From JAISFI01 sp031552335 (GTDB lineage: Bacteria > Bacteroidota > Bacteroidia > Bacteroidales > Azobacteroidaceae): a stretch of 64,000 nt of DNA. Made by a program: the position numbers and the translations under genes. The notes beneath the pieces are model-generated. The model was not told where the DNA came from and did not search any database. It saw only the letters and a program-made list of their open reading frames with translations. Location of the stretch: assembly GCA_031552335.1 (NCBI GenBank), contig JAVBMQ010000008.1:1-64000 (forward strand), read 5' to 3'. Shown piece by piece: positions 8,824 to 17,539 of the stretch (positions are counted from its first letter, which is position 1; the number at the start of each line of letters is the position of its first letter).

Positions 8824-11800
8824 TTATTGTTTTGTTATTTTGAAATTATAGAGAATACCTTCTTTTGTTGACAATTGGAAAGCATATAAGCCGGAAGATA
8901 AATATCCTAAATCAACAGACAACAATTTGCCTGGGCTTTGGATGTTTTTCTGGCTTATTTTGCGTCCTTGCATGTCATAAATGGCATAGTAACCGTCGAT
9001 CGGATCATTCAATGATATGTTTAATATATCTTTTACCGGATTTGGATAATGCGATATTTCCGGGATGATATTGTTACTTAAACCGGTCTCATTGGTTACA
9101 GTTAATTTTACAACTGTTTTGTCCGGAATGACATTAATAATCCCGGTTTTACCATCACCATTAGTATATTGTTTAGAAGAAATGACTACATCGTTTTCAA
9201 TGACTTCACATTTTATAGTCATTATGCAATTACAATTTACCTGTGTCCATTCGTTTGGGAATGCAATGGAAATACTTACAGGAACGTTGTATATCTCATC
9301 ATCCAGCCAATCGGTAAATTCATATTGCAGTGTTTTATCGTCCAATGCTGTTTTTGTCATTCTCAGGTTATCCCTTTCTTTGGCATAGCGGACAATATTG
9401 GCAAATGTAGTCGGCCAGATTTCTCCGGCAGTACGTTTCTCATCCAGGAAACGGCAGATATTGGTCAGCCATTCTGTGGTAGCCGGTTCATAAGAATCGG
9501 TGCTACCCAGTTGGTTAAATGGAATCACCTCATGGATACATGCTACTCCGAATTTATTGCTTGCAATTACATTGGATTGAATGGTATTTTTCAGTCTTGT
9601 AGCGCTCTGTTCGTCATTCGCTAAGGAGCGTGGAGCTGTCCATGTCAATAATTCAGAATTGATGCGATACCAGTTATCTTCATCCTGAGAAGCATTGTTT
9701 TGCAGGTTTCCGCAGGCACGTCCGGCGATGAATAAATCTTTCATGGCAAAATCGGTATGGTCGTTTCTCAGACAGAAAGGATATGCATGTGTAAGGCATA
9801 GTTGAGAAGGAATTTCTTTCTCAATGTTTTCTTTATCCTTTTTCAATTCATTGGTTAATTCACTCAATCCGAGGCTTGTCAGATCCGGGTGATTCACCGA
9901 ATGTGAAGCAATTTCCTGTCCTTCTTCGGCCATAGATTTGAAATCTTCCCAGAAACCGTAGCGGTAGACGGGTGTTTCGCTTTCATGTACCAATTTCCCG
10001 GAGTTGACAAAGAATGTTCCTTCAATATTATATTCCTTCAATACCGGGAATGCATGATCATAATGACCTTTGAAACCATCATCAAATGTCAACGCGAAAG
10101 CAGAAGATGCTCCGTTTTGCCATTTCTTGACTTCTACCGAAGGATCATTTGCCACACGGTCATAACGGAAATTAGTGAAACGATGGAATGTCAGGTAGTT
10201 AGCATCATGCTGACGGGGAGGATTTCCTGTTTCATCTTCCCAGGCTGTGCGTGAAGCGGCAATGATATCGTTGCCGTCAAACTGCCAGTCAAGATACTGG
10301 AATCCGTGTGTAGCAACATCCGGATGATGTAATAAGGTATCTTTGATATTCCAGGTAACCAGATCATCAGACCATACAAGAGTTACTGTATTACGTGTAC
10401 CTCCGTTATCACCGCCCCGGTTTTTCTCCAGGACATAATTAGTCAGCGTCCAGTATTTATTGCTTTCTTTATCGAAACGGATGGTAAATTTCTTACCAGA
10501 TCCCGGGAACGTTACAAAATCTTTCTGAGGATTGAAACTGGCTGTTTTACCATCGGCTGAGATTCTGACAACAGCCGCTTTATCATCCGGATTATAGGCT
10601 ACCCGAAGGATATTTTTAACAGATCCGTCTTTAGCGATAACAGCATTTCCTTCCAACCAGGCAGATGAACCGGACAAGGTGCTACCAAAACTATACAGGA
10701 TTTTATTTGTTTTTGTCCAGTTTTCAGCATTCAGAAGATCAGCATCTTCATCTATAGACATCATGAAGGAATAGAATGGGCCCCATCCTCCTTCGCTTCC
10801 CTGTTCTTCCATTGCTCTCCATATTTTTCCTTCATGGAAAACTACGGGAACCGGTGCACAGTGGTAATAACCGGGGATTAATAAACCATTGGAAGCATCA
10901 GTAGGAGAAGTCCAGGTGTAACCTCCATCTGTCGATTTCAGGATGACACAATTTCCATATCCTATATTACATCTGGGCTGTACTCCAAATAGATATAATT
11001 CATCATTCCGGGTAAACAAAGTAGACCAGGTAAGTTTTTTGATTTCTGCGATTCTCTCCCAACTTTTCCCTTTATCTTCTGATTTATAGATGAATGAGTC
11101 AGAGATGAATCCTCCGAAATAATCGTGCGATGCGATATAGGTTCCATCCGGTAAAACAGTGATACTTGGAGATCCCACATATTTATGCGTTTCAGCTTTT
11201 GAATTATGGATGACTGTTCCCGGAGGAGGCGTAATCATCAATATTTCTTTATAATCAATTTCCGGAGAAATTACCAGAATGCCATACCAGGAGGTAGTTT
11301 CTATTTTGATTATATCATCTTTTGAAACAGTTTTCTTATAAACGCTGAATCTGCTGTTTGTCCCGTCGTTATAGCTGAATCCCAGTTCCTCTTCTTTTGT
11401 CCACCCATCGCGGGAGAAGATATTATCTTCATCAGCTACAGCGATATACAGATCTCCATCAGCCAAGGCTTTTACTGATAATTTGGGGGCTGCACCACCA
11501 TTGAAACGGGTAAACAGGTTTCCTTTCAATAAAGGATTGATGGTACTGAAAATATAAGTCCGGTTTGAAAATGCGATGGCGCCTGTTTTAAGATCAGCAG
11601 TTTCCATACGTCCGTCACATTGGATGCTGACCGGTACTGCAGATATTGCACCCTGTACTGGCTCTTCTTTGATATCAGGAGCGATGATAATGGCCCCTGA
11701 AAATGTACTTGGTTGTACAACATCGAACCAGACATCTTTAGTTACTTGTTTTTTGTAAAGCGATAATTTTGACAGTTCTCCATCCCCATACGATATTTTG

Positions 11801-13077
11801 TATACAGGAACCAGTTCCCAACCGTTTGTAGTAGCCCAAGTGGCACATACATCCGGTTTTTCTCCGGTTGCTACCAAGACATAGATATCACCGTCTTTAT
11901 CAGGTTTGACCTGCATGGTGGGCAATGGCCCCGGCAAATAAGTAGAATTAGCATTGATTTTTGTGAATTTCCAATTGGCAAAATCTGCAGGGATATCACC
12001 AAGAACCACGGCTGGCCTGTTGGGGAAGAGTCCTTCTGATTTGGCGAATGTTTTTATTTCGTAGTTTGTGCCTTTTATTTCGAAGTTGGGAAGAGCCTCC
12101 GGCACATCCGGTTTAAAATAAGCATAAAACTGGCGTCTGGTAGCCACTTCAAAATTATATGTCGATTCTGTTGAAATGTTATATCCGTTTTCGGCCCACC
12201 AGGCAAACTGGTAACCTGGGTTTGCTGTTGCCGTGATCGTATGTTGCGCTCCGACAGAGATATCTCCGGTTCCGGTTGTACTTCCACCTGCTGCAGGATA
12301 TGCGATTGCAGTAATATTTACTTTGGCAGCAGGAGTATAAATTTCTGCGATTTGTGCGGCGCTTAAAGCTACTCCGAAAATCTGGATATCATCCAATAAC
12401 GTACCGCCACCATGGGAAGTTCCGTTGAAGCGTAAATTTTTCAGTACTGCATTGTCGATATTGTAAGTCGTGTTTGACCCAATCAGAGCATTGTTGATGT
12501 ACAACATTAAGTTGGTTCCTTCTTTCACGATAGCATAAAAAGACCAATCGTAAATAAAGCTTGTCGGATCAACTGTTGAATTGATATCTTTATTGGTTCT
12601 CAGACTTAATTTGCTTCCATTCCAATGAGCGACGTGCCGCATGGTAAAAGTTGCTCCATCGAAATCAAACATAGCCGGAAATCCATTTAATCCCTGGGGC
12701 TGTGTTCTCACTTTTGCCCAGAAAGCGAGGGTAAAATCACCTGTTCCTACCAATGATTCTGTAGATTGGATTCTTAGGCAACGATAGAATCCCGGTTGGT
12801 CTCCTTTATTGCTGGCATCCAATAAATTCGGAAGAAGTAAAACCTTTCCGCGATCTGCATCGGTTTCAATGCTTGCGTCGTCTTTCAGGTTAGGAGTAGG
12901 ACTAACATTATCTGTAATTTTGGCGATAATACTTCCTGTGGATGGTTCTAATTGATTCAAATCTGTGATTTCTTCACAGTCATATTTCAATAATGGCTGT
13001 GGTATTGCCGCTTGTAACTGTGCACTTAGTATCAGTGCAACAAGCATAAAGGTATAAAAAATTAGATTTTTCTTCAT
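8824..13077 (-). CDS. Giant T9SS cargo: LamG + InlB-like repeat + Asp-box propeller + NodB deacetylase
   Basis: A 1,417-residue protein. From MKKNLIFYTFMLVALILSAQ the order is: signal peptide; LamG/concanavalin-like domain (about 30-245); divergent InlB-type repeat (about 250-325, GYQFAWWAENGY); two related about 150-residue beta modules (325-615); a sialidase-like propeller (about 620-985) with Asp boxes SEDKGKSW and STDGGYTW; a NodB polysaccharide-deacetylase domain (about 995-1240) with TFDDG near 1000 and HSVNHP near 1060; a beta domain; and a T9SS sorting domain (about 1340-1417, HYPNPVKD). It should deacetylate a polysaccharide outside the cell; the substrate is unknown. A TTG start eight codons upstream is less likely because MKK begins the conserved signal peptide shared with the paralogue at 13531-16230. 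Confidence 0.8.
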   Translation of the reverse strand: MKKNLIFYTFMLVALILSAQLQAAIPQPLLKYDCEEITDLNQLEPSTGSIIAKITDNVSPTPNLKDDASIETDADRGKVLLLPNLLDASNKGDQPGFYRCLRIQSTESLVGTGDFTLAFWAKVRTQPQGLNGFPAMFDFDGATFTMRHVAHWNGSKLSLRTNKDINSTVDPTSFIYDWSFYAIVKEGTNLMLYINNALIGSNTTYNIDNAVLKNLRFNGTSHGGGTLLDDIQIFGVALSAAQIAEIYTPAAKVNITAIAYPAAGGSTTGTGDISVGAQHTITATANPGYQFAWWAENGYNISTESTYNFEVATRRQFYAYFKPDVPEALPNFEIKGTNYEIKTFAKSEGLFPNRPAVVLGDIPADFANWKFTKINANSTYLPGPLPTMQVKPDKDGDIYVLVATGEKPDVCATWATTNGWELVPVYKISYGDGELSKLSLYKKQVTKDVWFDVVQPSTFSGAIIIAPDIKEEPVQGAISAVPVSIQCDGRMETADLKTGAIAFSNRTYIFSTINPLLKGNLFTRFNGGAAPKLSVKALADGDLYIAVADEDNIFSRDGWTKEEELGFSYNDGTNSRFSVYKKTVSKDDIIKIETTSWYGILVISPEIDYKEILMITPPPGTVIHNSKAETHKYVGSPSITVLPDGTYIASHDYFGGFISDSFIYKSEDKGKSWERIAEIKKLTWSTLFTRNDELYLFGVQPRCNIGYGNCVILKSTDGGYTWTSPTDASNGLLIPGYYHCAPVPVVFHEGKIWRAMEEQGSEGGWGPFYSFMMSIDEDADLLNAENWTKTNKILYSFGSTLSGSSAWLEGNAVIAKDGSVKNILRVAYNPDDKAAVVRISADGKTASFNPQKDFVTFPGSGKKFTIRFDKESNKYWTLTNYVLEKNRGGDNGGTRNTVTLVWSDDLVTWNIKDTLLHHPDVATHGFQYLDWQFDGNDIIAASRTAWEDETGNPPRQHDANYLTFHRFTNFRYDRVANDPSVEVKKWQNGASSAFALTFDDGFKGHYDHAFPVLKEYNIEGTFFVNSGKLVHESETPVYRYGFWEDFKSMAEEGQEIASHSVNHPDLTSLGLSELTNELKKDKENIEKEIPSQLCLTHAYPFCLRNDHTDFAMKDLFIAGRACGNLQNNASQDEDNWYRINSELLTWTAPRSLANDEQSATRLKNTIQSNVIASNKFGVACIHEVIPFNQLGSTDSYEPATTEWLTNICRFLDEKRTAGEIWPTTFANIVRYAKERDNLRMTKTALDDKTLQYEFTDWLDDEIYNVPVSISIAFPNEWTQVNCNCIMTIKCEVIENDVVISSKQYTNGDGKTGIINVIPDKTVVKLTVTNETGLSNNIIPEISHYPNPVKDILNISLNDPIDGYYAIYDMQGRKISQKNIQSPGKLLSVDLGYLSSGLYAFQLSTKEGILYNFKITKQ

Positions 13078-13187
13078 GATAATATGTTTCATGATAATCA
13101 AGTTTAAATATTGAAACTACTGATAACTGCTTGTAATTGAAATAAAATATTACATTCATTAAATAATTTGAATGTTGACTGTAATAT

Positions 13188-13241
13188 CTAAACAGGTAAG
13201 GTGTGCTGATGTATGTATCATGTACACCATTACCTGTTTAG
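13188..13241. repeat. Intercistronic inverted repeat (hairpin)
   Basis: Perfect 12-bp arms (13188-13199 and 13230-13241) extend by a further 5 bp (GGTGT/ACACC) after a one-base bulge, enclosing a 19-base loop. There is no T-run on either side, so it is more likely an mRNA processing/stabilising element or an attenuator than a strong terminator. It lies between the 90-residue gene and the giant T9SS gene. Confidence 0.7.
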
Positions 13242-13256
13242 AATACCTTTATCTTA

Positions 13257-13529
13257 TCAGGACTGCTGATGTCCTCTTCTTTTGCGAACAAACATATAAA
13301 CTCCGGCAAGAACTATCAAAACATACAGTCCGTCGTGTATAGGTGTTCCAACAAAAAGTTCACCTTCTTCCGTTTCTGTCGTTGCTCTGGAACCCCGCAA
13401 ACTTGGTTCATCGGAACCCTGCAGCCAGGAATCTGTCCGGTCTTTCATGGAATCAAAACCGGTGGAGGCAAATATCTGGCCGGCAAAAAACAGGCAAACT
13501 ACCAAGAATACTATTTTTGTCGCTTTCAT
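13257..13529 (-). CDS. Small exported single-span membrane protein (90 aa)
   Basis: A signal peptide (to about IFAS) is followed by a short polar region (about 23-60) and a C-terminal hydrophobic span (PIHDGLYVLIVLAGVYMFV) ending in a basic tail RKRRGHQQS. This Pro-x-x-x-Gly-Leu + hydrophobic span + basic tail layout looks like a C-terminal anchor or sorting signal on a tiny protein; I recall similar small proteins in T9SS-bearing Bacteroidales but cannot name a family. It starts one base after the stop of the T9SS protein at 13531-16230, so it is translationally coupled to it. Function unknown. Confidence 0.65.
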   Translation of the reverse strand: MKATKIVFLVVCLFFAGQIFASTGFDSMKDRTDSWLQGSDEPSLRGSRATTETEEGELFVGTPIHDGLYVLIVLAGVYMFVRKRRGHQQS

Positions 13530-13530
13530 A

Positions 13531-16230
13531 TTATTTTTTATTGATAAGGGTTTTTACTATTTCTACTTTCTTAGATTCATAGATTTTCTTCACGAGATAG
13601 ATGCCATTAGTGGCTGGTTCGTAGATTTCGATACCCTGCAGGTTGTAGTAACGGGTTTCAATAACCTGATCATCAGCTACATCAATACCATCTATCTCAG
13701 TTTCCTGCTCTTTTACACTTACAGATCTCAGATCTATAGCTTCAACATCTTTAACTGTTATCATTGCTTCAAATGGTTTCAGAGAAGTACCTGAAGGGAG
13801 TTCATTATTACTCTCATAAAGCACATTAAATTTACCATTAGTTTCATAATTATACATGTAATAATGTTGAGCACCTACAATTGAAGGGGCATTAGCTACA
13901 GAAGGATTAGCAATCAAGGTATATCCGGAAGCAAGAGCTGGAACTGGTGTATTTGTATTACTCAATACCGGATTAGGCTCAGAAATGAAAGTAATTTCTT
14001 TACCATTAAATACACTTGGGAATTGGATAGCATAACCTTTACCTGCCTCAAACTCGCCGGCATATTCAAAATCAGATCCATTATAATTCTTTAACCAGAA
14101 ATCACCTTTAGTTCCATTATCAGCAGTGGTTCCGTCATAAATATCCAACCATGGTCCATCAACCATGTCATCTTCAAAACCTGCACAGTAAATTGATTCT
14201 ATAGCAAATGAGAAACCGATAGGATACCATTTTTTAGGGGTGAAGGTTTTTTGGTATTTTACTACTCCATTAACGGTTAATTTACCTGCCGGAATACCGG
14301 TTAACTGGCCGGTAGAAGTCTCATCAGATTTGATAATGATGTCTCCGTAAGAACCTTTAATATAATCATTATAAGTACGGCTTTGACCGGCGTTAATTAC
14401 ATAAACGCTGTGAATACTTGAAGAGATAACCAATACTCCATACCAGCTTGTAGTTTCAATTTTGGTTATTTCATTTTCCAATACACTCTTCTTATAAATG
14501 TCAAATATATTGTTTCCACCACCACTATAAGTAAATCTTAAGTTATCTATTTTTGTCCAGCCCACACGGGAAAAAGCGACGTCTCCATCGGCTATAGCGA
14601 CATACAGATCACCATCGGCTAAGGCCTTTACTGATAATTTGGGAGCTTCACCGCCATTGATACGGGTAAACTGGGTTCCTTGCAATCGGGGACTGATGGT
14701 ACTCAAAACAAAATTCCGGTTTGAAAATGCAGAGTCACCTGATGCAAAATTGGCAACTTTTAGATATCCTCCTTCACTTTCGATCCTGACTGCTACGGTA
14801 GATATTGCATCACCTACAGAGATATCAGGGGCAATGATAATGGCTCCGGAAAATGTATTTGGCTGTACAACATCAATTAAGGCATCTTTAGTTACTTGTT
14901 TTTTGTAAAGCATCAATTTTTCTAATTCCGAAGCCCCATATGATATTTTGTATACAGGCGCCAATTCCCAGCCGTTTGTAGTAGCCCAGGAGGCGCATAC
15001 TTCCGGTTTTTCTCCATTTGCTACCAGGGCATAAATATAACCATTTTTATCGGGTTTCACTTGTATTGCGGGTAATGGCCCGGGATTAGTAGTAGAATTG
15101 GCATTGATTTTTGTGAATTTCCAATTGGCAAATTCTGCAGGGATATCACCGAAAACCATCGTCCTGTTGAGGAAAAGAGTTTTTCCTTTGGCGAATGTTT
15201 CTATGTTATAGTTTGTACCTGTAATTTTAAAGTTGGGAAGATCTTCCGGTACATTCGGTTTGAAGTAAGCATAAAGCTGACGTCCGGTAGACACACCAAA
15301 ACTATATGCCGGGTCTGTTGAAACGGTATATCCGTTTTCGGCCCACCAGGCAAACTGATAGTTGGGATTTGCTGTTGCTGTAACCGTATGTTGTGTGCCG
15401 ACAGCAATATCTCCTGTTCCGGATATACTTCCACCTGCTGCAGGGTATGCGGTTGCTGAAATATTCGCCTTAGCATTGGGATCATAGATTTCTGCAATTT
15501 GTGCGGCGCTTAAAGCTGTCCCAAAAATCTGGATATCATCCAATAACGTACCGCCACCATGGGCACTTCCGTTGAAGCGTAATTTTTTCAGTGACGTATT
15601 GGCAATATTATAAGTCGTGTTCGATCCAATCAGTGTATTGTTGATATATAACTTTAAGTTACTTCCTTCTTTCACAATAACATAAAGGGACCAATCGTGT
15701 ATAAAAGTTACTGCATCTGCAGTTGAATTGATATCTTTATTGGTTCGCAGACATAGTTTGGTTTTTACTGTACTCCAATCTATGTGCCGCATGGCAAAAG
15801 TTGCTCCCGCTTCATCGAATTCAAACATCGCCGGAAATCCATTCAGTCCAAGGGGTGAAGTCTGTGTTCTCACTTTTGCCCAGAAAGCGAGGGTAAAATC
15901 TCCTGTTCCCACCAATGATTCTGTAGATTCGATTCTTAAGCAACGATAGAATCCCGGTTGGTCTCCTTTATTGTTGCCATCTAAAAAATTCGGAAGAAGT
16001 AAAACCTTTCCGCGATCTGCATCGGTTTCAATGCTGGCATCGTTTTTCAAAGCAGAACTACCGTCGGTAATTTTGGCGATGATACTTCCGGTAGAAGGTT
16101 CTAATTGATTAAGATTGGTGATTTCTTCACAATCATATTGCAATAAAGGTTGTGGTATAGCTGCTTGCAGCTGTGCACTTAACATCAGTGCGACAAGCAT
16201 AAAGGTATAAAAAATCAGATTTTTTTTCAT
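13531..16230 (-). CDS. LamG/InlB-repeat secreted protein, paralogue of the giant T9SS protein
   Basis: 899 residues from MKKNLIFYTF. The first about 600 residues closely parallel the 1,417-residue neighbour: same signal peptide, LamG-like domain (AFWAKVRTQ, GGTLLDDIQIFG), InlB-type repeat (FAWWAENGY) and two beta modules. After that it differs: instead of a propeller and deacetylase it has about 250 residues with a YPIGFSFAIESIYCAGFEDD segment, ending in a compact YYNLQGIEIYEPATNGIYLVKK tail typical of short T9SS-like C-terminal domains. It is probably a surface glycan-binding protein. A start 30 codons upstream is rejected because the conserved signal peptide begins here and the extra codons lie in a hairpin region. 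Confidence 0.75.
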   Translation of the reverse strand: MKKNLIFYTFMLVALMLSAQLQAAIPQPLLQYDCEEITNLNQLEPSTGSIIAKITDGSSALKNDASIETDADRGKVLLLPNFLDGNNKGDQPGFYRCLRIESTESLVGTGDFTLAFWAKVRTQTSPLGLNGFPAMFEFDEAGATFAMRHIDWSTVKTKLCLRTNKDINSTADAVTFIHDWSLYVIVKEGSNLKLYINNTLIGSNTTYNIANTSLKKLRFNGSAHGGGTLLDDIQIFGTALSAAQIAEIYDPNAKANISATAYPAAGGSISGTGDIAVGTQHTVTATANPNYQFAWWAENGYTVSTDPAYSFGVSTGRQLYAYFKPNVPEDLPNFKITGTNYNIETFAKGKTLFLNRTMVFGDIPAEFANWKFTKINANSTTNPGPLPAIQVKPDKNGYIYALVANGEKPEVCASWATTNGWELAPVYKISYGASELEKLMLYKKQVTKDALIDVVQPNTFSGAIIIAPDISVGDAISTVAVRIESEGGYLKVANFASGDSAFSNRNFVLSTISPRLQGTQFTRINGGEAPKLSVKALADGDLYVAIADGDVAFSRVGWTKIDNLRFTYSGGGNNIFDIYKKSVLENEITKIETTSWYGVLVISSSIHSVYVINAGQSRTYNDYIKGSYGDIIIKSDETSTGQLTGIPAGKLTVNGVVKYQKTFTPKKWYPIGFSFAIESIYCAGFEDDMVDGPWLDIYDGTTADNGTKGDFWLKNYNGSDFEYAGEFEAGKGYAIQFPSVFNGKEITFISEPNPVLSNTNTPVPALASGYTLIANPSVANAPSIVGAQHYYMYNYETNGKFNVLYESNNELPSGTSLKPFEAMITVKDVEAIDLRSVSVKEQETEIDGIDVADDQVIETRYYNLQGIEIYEPATNGIYLVKKIYESKKVEIVKTLINKK

Positions 16231-16289
16231 GACAATTAAGTTTAAGATATTAAAAATGTAGGTAACTGTTTGTAAATTAGATAGGGAAT

Positions 16290-16328
16290 CAGTATTCATG
16301 AAATAAAATCTGCTTTTCATGAATACTG
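16290..16328. repeat. Intercistronic perfect inverted repeat
   Basis: 14-bp perfect arms (16290-16303 and 16315-16328) with an 11-base loop sit between the carbohydrate-binding-like gene and the LamG paralogue. No T-run follows, so it is probably a processing or stability element. Confidence 0.7.
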
Positions 16329-16355
16329 ATAATGATAAACCAAACCTAAAAAAAA

Positions 16356-17315
16356 CTATTTAATGATTAATTTTAATACAGATCCTTTTTCTCCGTCTTT
16401 GATGATGTATAGTCCTTTATCCAGAGAGAAAGATGCTTTTCCTGCATCCGCCTTTACGGATTTGACCAAGGCCCCTGTTATGCTGTAAATGGATACTTTG
16501 ATGCTTTCTATATTTGATAGAGAAACCATACTTCCGTTGATGCTATATTTTATGTTGTTTTTGTTGAGTTTGGCATCGTTTAATCCGGATCCTTCTACTT
16601 TTTTGAGGACGATGTTGTCGAAGTCTACCCAACAATTAAGGTTTCCTAAATCAAAGGTCGATGCTTGTCCTACATAAATAGTGGTAGGACTTGCGTTTGT
16701 TGAAGTAAATTCAAAACTATCTTCATACCATGCACCATCATGATTATTTACCAAATCATAAGTAAATTTCAGACAATTGTCCCGATATTGTGCACTATCT
16801 GCTGGTGTAGTTAAATTTTTATATTCTTCATAATCAAAACCTTCAAATATTTTTATAAATGGGGGAGTTGGCTTACTAGCTATATTGCTAATACGATATA
16901 GGAAAGAAATACTATATGTTCCTCCCGAAACCAATGGTATAGTTTGGCAAAGACCCGTATCTGCCCAACTATTCCAGGCATATGTTTGTATTCTAAGAAA
17001 CTGATAGTTGTCTTCCAATTGAAAATCTAATTCAACGTGTTGTTCCACAGTAGGGAATCCATTCCATCGGTCTATTCCTACACGAGGTTCAAAAGGAGAT
17101 CTGGCATTGTTGAAAGTATTATCCTTGATAGAGTCTTCAGGGACAGGATCCCAATCGGGTATCAATAGCGGGCATGTGGTAGTACCTTCAAAGTCAAAGT
17201 AATCTTCTTGAGATATTTCGCTTTCGAAATCTCCGTTTTTCAGTAAATTTTCCTCTGCATTTACAGATACAGAAAAAAATAAAAACAGGCTCATAATAAA
17301 AGTAATTTTTTTCAT
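16356..17315 (-). CDS. Secreted carbohydrate-binding-like protein with T9SS-type C-terminus
   Basis: 319 residues from MKKITFIMSLF. A signal peptide (cleavage near NAEE) is followed by LLKNGDFESE, the typical opening of CBM4/9-like beta-sandwich modules, and a single jelly-roll-like body to about 240 (late strand CWVDFDNIVLKKVEG). The end (about 250-319: SINGSMVSLSNIESIKVSIY, ITGALVKS, KGLYIIKDG) has the strand pattern of a T9SS sorting domain. No catalytic residues are evident; surface glycan binding is the likely role. It is first in the minus-strand cargo series and is preceded by promoter copy S1 at 17354-17391, whose -7 element overlaps the alternative upstream start, fixing this ATG. 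Confidence 0.65.
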   Translation of the reverse strand: MKKITFIMSLFLFFSVSVNAEENLLKNGDFESEISQEDYFDFEGTTTCPLLIPDWDPVPEDSIKDNTFNNARSPFEPRVGIDRWNGFPTVEQHVELDFQLEDNYQFLRIQTYAWNSWADTGLCQTIPLVSGGTYSISFLYRISNIASKPTPPFIKIFEGFDYEEYKNLTTPADSAQYRDNCLKFTYDLVNNHDGAWYEDSFEFTSTNASPTTIYVGQASTFDLGNLNCWVDFDNIVLKKVEGSGLNDAKLNKNNIKYSINGSMVSLSNIESIKVSIYSITGALVKSVKADAGKASFSLDKGLYIIKDGEKGSVLKLIIK

Positions 17316-17353
17316 GACATAGAATTTTAAAATTGATAAATAATATTCTATGT

Positions 17354-17391
17354 CAAAAGTATTATGCAAATGAAAAAAGGAGGTTTAATTA
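17354..17391 (-). promoter_or_regulatory. Promoter S1: TAATTAAACC-N20-TACTTTTG
   Basis: On the minus strand TAATTAAACC (17382-17391) is followed exactly 20 bases later by TACTTTTG (17354-17361), 38 bases before the ATG at 17315. The same element and spacing occur at 21337-21374 and 33775-33812. Confidence 0.7.
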
Positions 17392-17441
17392 GAGATATTT
17401 ATCGTTGGATTATGGTTCAGTTGGCAGATACAAAGGAAGAA

Positions 17442-17474
17442 GAGGTTGCCTGATTCAATTTTACGGGCAACCTC
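17442..17474 (-). terminator. Terminator after the trypsin-fold protease gene
   Basis: A 9-bp stem GAGGTTGCC/GGCAACCTC with a 15-base loop lies 66 bases beyond the protease stop. On the minus strand it is followed by a pyrimidine-rich CTTCTTCCTTT. Confidence 0.6.
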
Positions 17475-17539
17475 CTTTATCATTTATCTGTATATGAATG
17501 AGTAATATGAAATTGTTTGTTAGGTAATTACCCATTTCA

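Noticed and set aside
13078..13101. Longer start for the giant T9SS gene
   Set aside because: The upstream start is TTG and adds residues before a signal peptide that is conserved in the paralogue.
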